A program made the translations under genes and the position numbers. A DNA stretch of 5,288 nucleotides from Chloroflexota bacterium. Its GTDB lineage: Bacteria > Chloroflexota > Anaerolineae > Caldilineales > Caldilineaceae. Position 1 is the first letter of the stretch. The number at the start of each line of letters is the position of its first letter. The stretch spans positions 1 through 5,288 of the forward strand of contig QEUW01000492.1 in NCBI GenBank assembly GCA_003577005.1, in the 5' to 3' direction. The notes under the pieces are model-generated. The model ran no database searches, had not been told where the DNA came from, and was given only the letters and a program-made list of their open reading frames with translations. This document shows, in pieces, positions 3,395-5,288 of the stretch.

Positions 3395-5288
3395 ATGAAT
3401 GCAAGATTAGTCAAGATGAGCGGGCTGGGCGTTCTCGTGTTGGCATGGCTGTGGCTGACCGGCGCCGCAGCCCAGGCTGCCACGGTGACGGTCAACCTCT
3501 GTGCCAGCACTGGCGCCTTGAGCCTGCCAAACAGTGTCAATGTCCCCATCTGGGGTTTTGTGGATAGCGGCGGCGGCCCTTGTACGCCCGGCCAGGCCAA
3601 CTCGCTGCCGGGGCCGAGCCTGCGCGCCGCCGCGGGCGATACGGTCATCATCAACCTGACCAATGCCCTCAACACACCGACCTCGATTGTCATTCCCGGC
3701 CAGCTTTTGACGGCCAGCGGTGGCGCACCCGGGCCCTTTACCCAAGAGGCGCCGGCGAATGGTGGAACCGTGACCTACTCTTTTACGGCAACGCCCGGCG
3801 CCTTCCTATACGAGAGCGGCAGCGACTTCGACATCCAGGTGGCCATGGGGCTCTACGGTGCGCTGATCGTTGAGTCGGCAACCCCTGGCCAGGCCTACAC
3901 CCAGCCAACCAGCGCCTTTACCAACGAAGCCGTCCTGGTGCTGAGCGAGATCGACCCCAACCTGAATGCCAACCCGAGCGGGTTCAACATGCTCGACTAC
4001 AAACCGGTTTACTGGCTACTCAACGGCAAGGTCTATCCCGATACGGCGCCTGTGGCTACGGCGGCTGGCAATACCCTATTGTTGCGCTATCTCAACGCCG
4101 GGTTCGACAACTTCTCTATGACGATCTTGGGCCTCCACCAACGGGTGATCGCCAAGAACAGCTTCGAATTGACCAACCCGTTCTATGCCGTGGCCGAGAC
4201 GATCCCCGCGGGAGAGACGTTAGATGCCGTAGTAGCCATCCCTGCCAGCCCGAGCACATTCTCTTTCCCGCTCTACAACCGCAACATGTACGTGACCAAC
4301 AACGGCAGTGGACCCGGCGGTATGCGTACATTGATTGTCGAGGGCGCGCCACCACCACCGCCACCACCACCACCGCCACCGTCGCAGCCGCTCATCTTTG
4401 TCAGCTCGAGCAGCGGCGGAAACGTAGGAGGCGTTGCCTTTGCCGATGAAGACATTCTGGCCTACAACCCTAACACCAACACCTGGGCGATGGTCTTCGA
4501 TGGTTCCGATGTGGGTGTGGGGGGTGGAACAGATGTGAACGGTTTTGCCTTCCAGACTGACGGAAGCATCCTGATGACCTTCGATGCGCCGGTGAACATC
4601 GCCGGGATCGGCACGGTCGATGACTCGGATATTGTCCGGTTCACACCCACCGCGCTGGGCCCCACAACGAGTGGCTCCTTCAGCCTGTTCTTTGATGGCT
4701 CCGATGTGGGTCTGACGACGAACGATGAAGATATCGACGCCTTTGGCTTTACGCCCGATGGCCGGCTGGTGGTGAGCACGCTGGGCAGCTTCAGTGTGCC
4801 GGGTCTGAGCGGGACCGATGAAGACCTGATCGTGCTCAACGGTGGCATCTTTGGACCCAACACGAGCGGTACGTGGGCCCTCTACTTTGACGGCTCGGAT
4901 GTGGCGCTCACGGCAGGTCCCGAAGACATCTGGGGCGTCTCGATCGACAGCGCCACCAACCAGATCTATCTCACCACACAAGGGAACTTCTCAGTTCCGG
5001 GCGCCACCGGCACAGGTGCGGACATCTTCATCTGCACGCCAAGCTCGTTAGGCGCAAGTACCAGTTGCGCCTTCTCGGCATTTTGGACCGGGTCAGCGTT
5101 TGGCTTTGGCGGCCAGGTCATCGACGGGCTGGACATTGGTACGCCACCCATCGTCTTTGCCGCCGCCGTGCCAGCGCCGCAGTCCGGTGACGAGGCTGAG
5201 ACAGAGGCCGGCAGCGAGGAGGACGACCCGACCAATGGCGATGCCGAGGATGACGAGGCTGGGGCAGAGGAAGAGGCTGAACAATCCC
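3395..5288 (+). CDS. Secreted cupredoxin-like pseudo-oxidase with 65-residue repeats and acidic tail (P3, 3'-truncated)
   Basis: The frame stays open for 631 codons to the window edge. A Sec signal is clear: K7 then a hydrophobic run 10-22 and AQA at 26-28, with predicted cleavage before A29. Two cupredoxin-like domains follow (about 29-165 and 175-316). Neither has copper ligands: domain 1 has SIVIPGQ (97-103) and FLYESG ending at 142, as in P2, while domain 2 has NFSMTILG (239-246) and LYNRN (293-297), resembling P1. Residues 319-329 are eleven prolines. Then come four repeat units, with FDGSDV at 368, 433 and 498 and a variant WTGSAF at 564, ending in an acidic tail from about 596 (DDPTNGD at 610-616). 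Cysteines occur in pairs (36/63 and 547/558), probably disulfides. The last repeat and tail match P0 upstream, so a terminal LPL(I/V) motif is expected past the edge. It is probably a structural, non-catalytic subunit or surface anchor for the P1/P2 oxidase; this role is inferred. Confidence 0.82.
   Translation, partial: MNARLVKMSGLGVLVLAWLWLTGAAAQAATVTVNLCASTGALSLPNSVNVPIWGFVDSGGGPCTPGQANSLPGPSLRAAAGDTVIINLTNALNTPTSIVIPGQLLTASGGAPGPFTQEAPANGGTVTYSFTATPGAFLYESGSDFDIQVAMGLYGALIVESATPGQAYTQPTSAFTNEAVLVLSEIDPNLNANPSGFNMLDYKPVYWLLNGKVYPDTAPVATAAGNTLLLRYLNAGFDNFSMTILGLHQRVIAKNSFELTNPFYAVAETIPAGETLDAVVAIPASPSTFSFPLYNRNMYVTNNGSGPGGMRTLIVEGAPPPPPPPPPPPSQPLIFVSSSSGGNVGGVAFADEDILAYNPNTNTWAMVFDGSDVGVGGGTDVNGFAFQTDGSILMTFDAPVNIAGIGTVDDSDIVRFTPTALGPTTSGSFSLFFDGSDVGLTTNDEDIDAFGFTPDGRLVVSTLGSFSVPGLSGTDEDLIVLNGGIFGPNTSGTWALYFDGSDVALTAGPEDIWGVSIDSATNQIYLTTQGNFSVPGATGTGADIFICTPSSLGASTSCAFSAFWTGSAFGFGGQVIDGLDIGTPPIVFAAAVPAPQSGDEAETEAGSEEDDPTNGDAEDDEAGAEEEAEQS
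4349..4381 (+). repeat. Polyproline linker encoded by (CCA/CCG) microsatellite
   Basis: Eleven consecutive proline codons, mostly CCA with interspersed CCG, encode residues 319-329 of P3. A rigid proline linker separates the cupredoxin part from the repeat part, typical of extracellular multidomain proteins. The triplet repeat could change length by slippage without breaking the frame. Confidence 0.85.
4445..5150 (+). repeat. Four tandem ~65-residue repeats in P3
   Basis: Units begin near D351, D410, D475 and D543 with a (D/E)-D-(I/L) motif. Each has an aromatic-(D/T)-G-S-(D/A)-(V/F) core at residues 368, 433, 498 and 564, that is spacings of 65, 65 and 66. Full units continue with E-D-I and then a strand such as DGRLVVST followed by G-x-FSVPG. 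The short beta-strand pattern and Asp-rich loops suggest a beta-propeller-like or calcium-binding repeat. The last unit is cut short after its core (VIDGLDIG) and is the part conserved in P0. I cannot name the family. Confidence 0.75.

Noticed and set aside
4220..4981. Open frame on the - strand (253 codons) opposite P3
   Set aside because: It is antisense to the P3 linker and repeats. It includes a Gly/Trp/Arg-rich run that simply mirrors the polyproline codons, and no start signal stands out.

Overview
The window is high-GC bacterial DNA, and every gene reads on the + strand. It holds the 3' end of one gene, two complete genes and the 5' part of a fourth. The best guess for the source is a member of the Chloroflexota (Caldilinea/Anaerolineae-like). 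This rests on the GC-rich coding style, the family of exported repeat proteins, and a C-terminal tail ending in I-Y-L-P-L-I, a kind of ending I associate with secreted Chloroflexota proteins. The assignment is an inference; there is no rRNA or marker gene to confirm it.

Layout. Bases 1-383 are the C-terminus of an exported protein with a degenerate acidic, Asp/Asn-rich tail (called P0 here). Bases 384-609 are non-coding and unusually rich in hairpins, including a strong intrinsic terminator (492-552). Bases 610-1902 encode P1, a Tat-exported two-domain multicopper oxidase (MCO)-like protein. Bases 1987-3279 encode P2, a second two-cupredoxin-domain MCO-like protein with a Sec-type or anchored N-terminus. 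A 115-base gap holds a 12-bp hairpin with a perfect 9-bp tandem repeat in its loop. From 3395 to the window edge runs P3 (631 codons visible, no stop). P3 has a Sec signal, two cupredoxin-like domains without copper ligands, a run of 11 prolines, four copies of a ~65-residue repeat, and an acidic tail. The last P3 repeat and tail are clearly paralogous to P0, so the window begins and ends inside related genes.

How the genes may work together. The copper ligands are divided between the proteins. P1 has a complete type 1 copper site and two of the four His-x-His motifs of a trinuclear copper cluster, all in domain 1; its domain 2 has lost them. P2 is the reverse: domain 1 is stripped, while domain 2 carries HPFHPHG and WHSH, the other two His-x-His motifs, without a type 1 cysteine. 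P3 keeps none. No single protein can build a full MCO centre, but P1 domain 1 plus P2 domain 2 supplies exactly the full set. In known two-domain MCOs and NirK the cluster lies between domain 1 of one subunit and domain 2 of the next, so these genes may encode an obligate hetero-oligomeric oxidase. One possible form is a P1-P2-P3 ring of six cupredoxin domains with a single active cluster, arranged like ceruloplasmin but split over three genes. The substrate cannot be read from the sequence.
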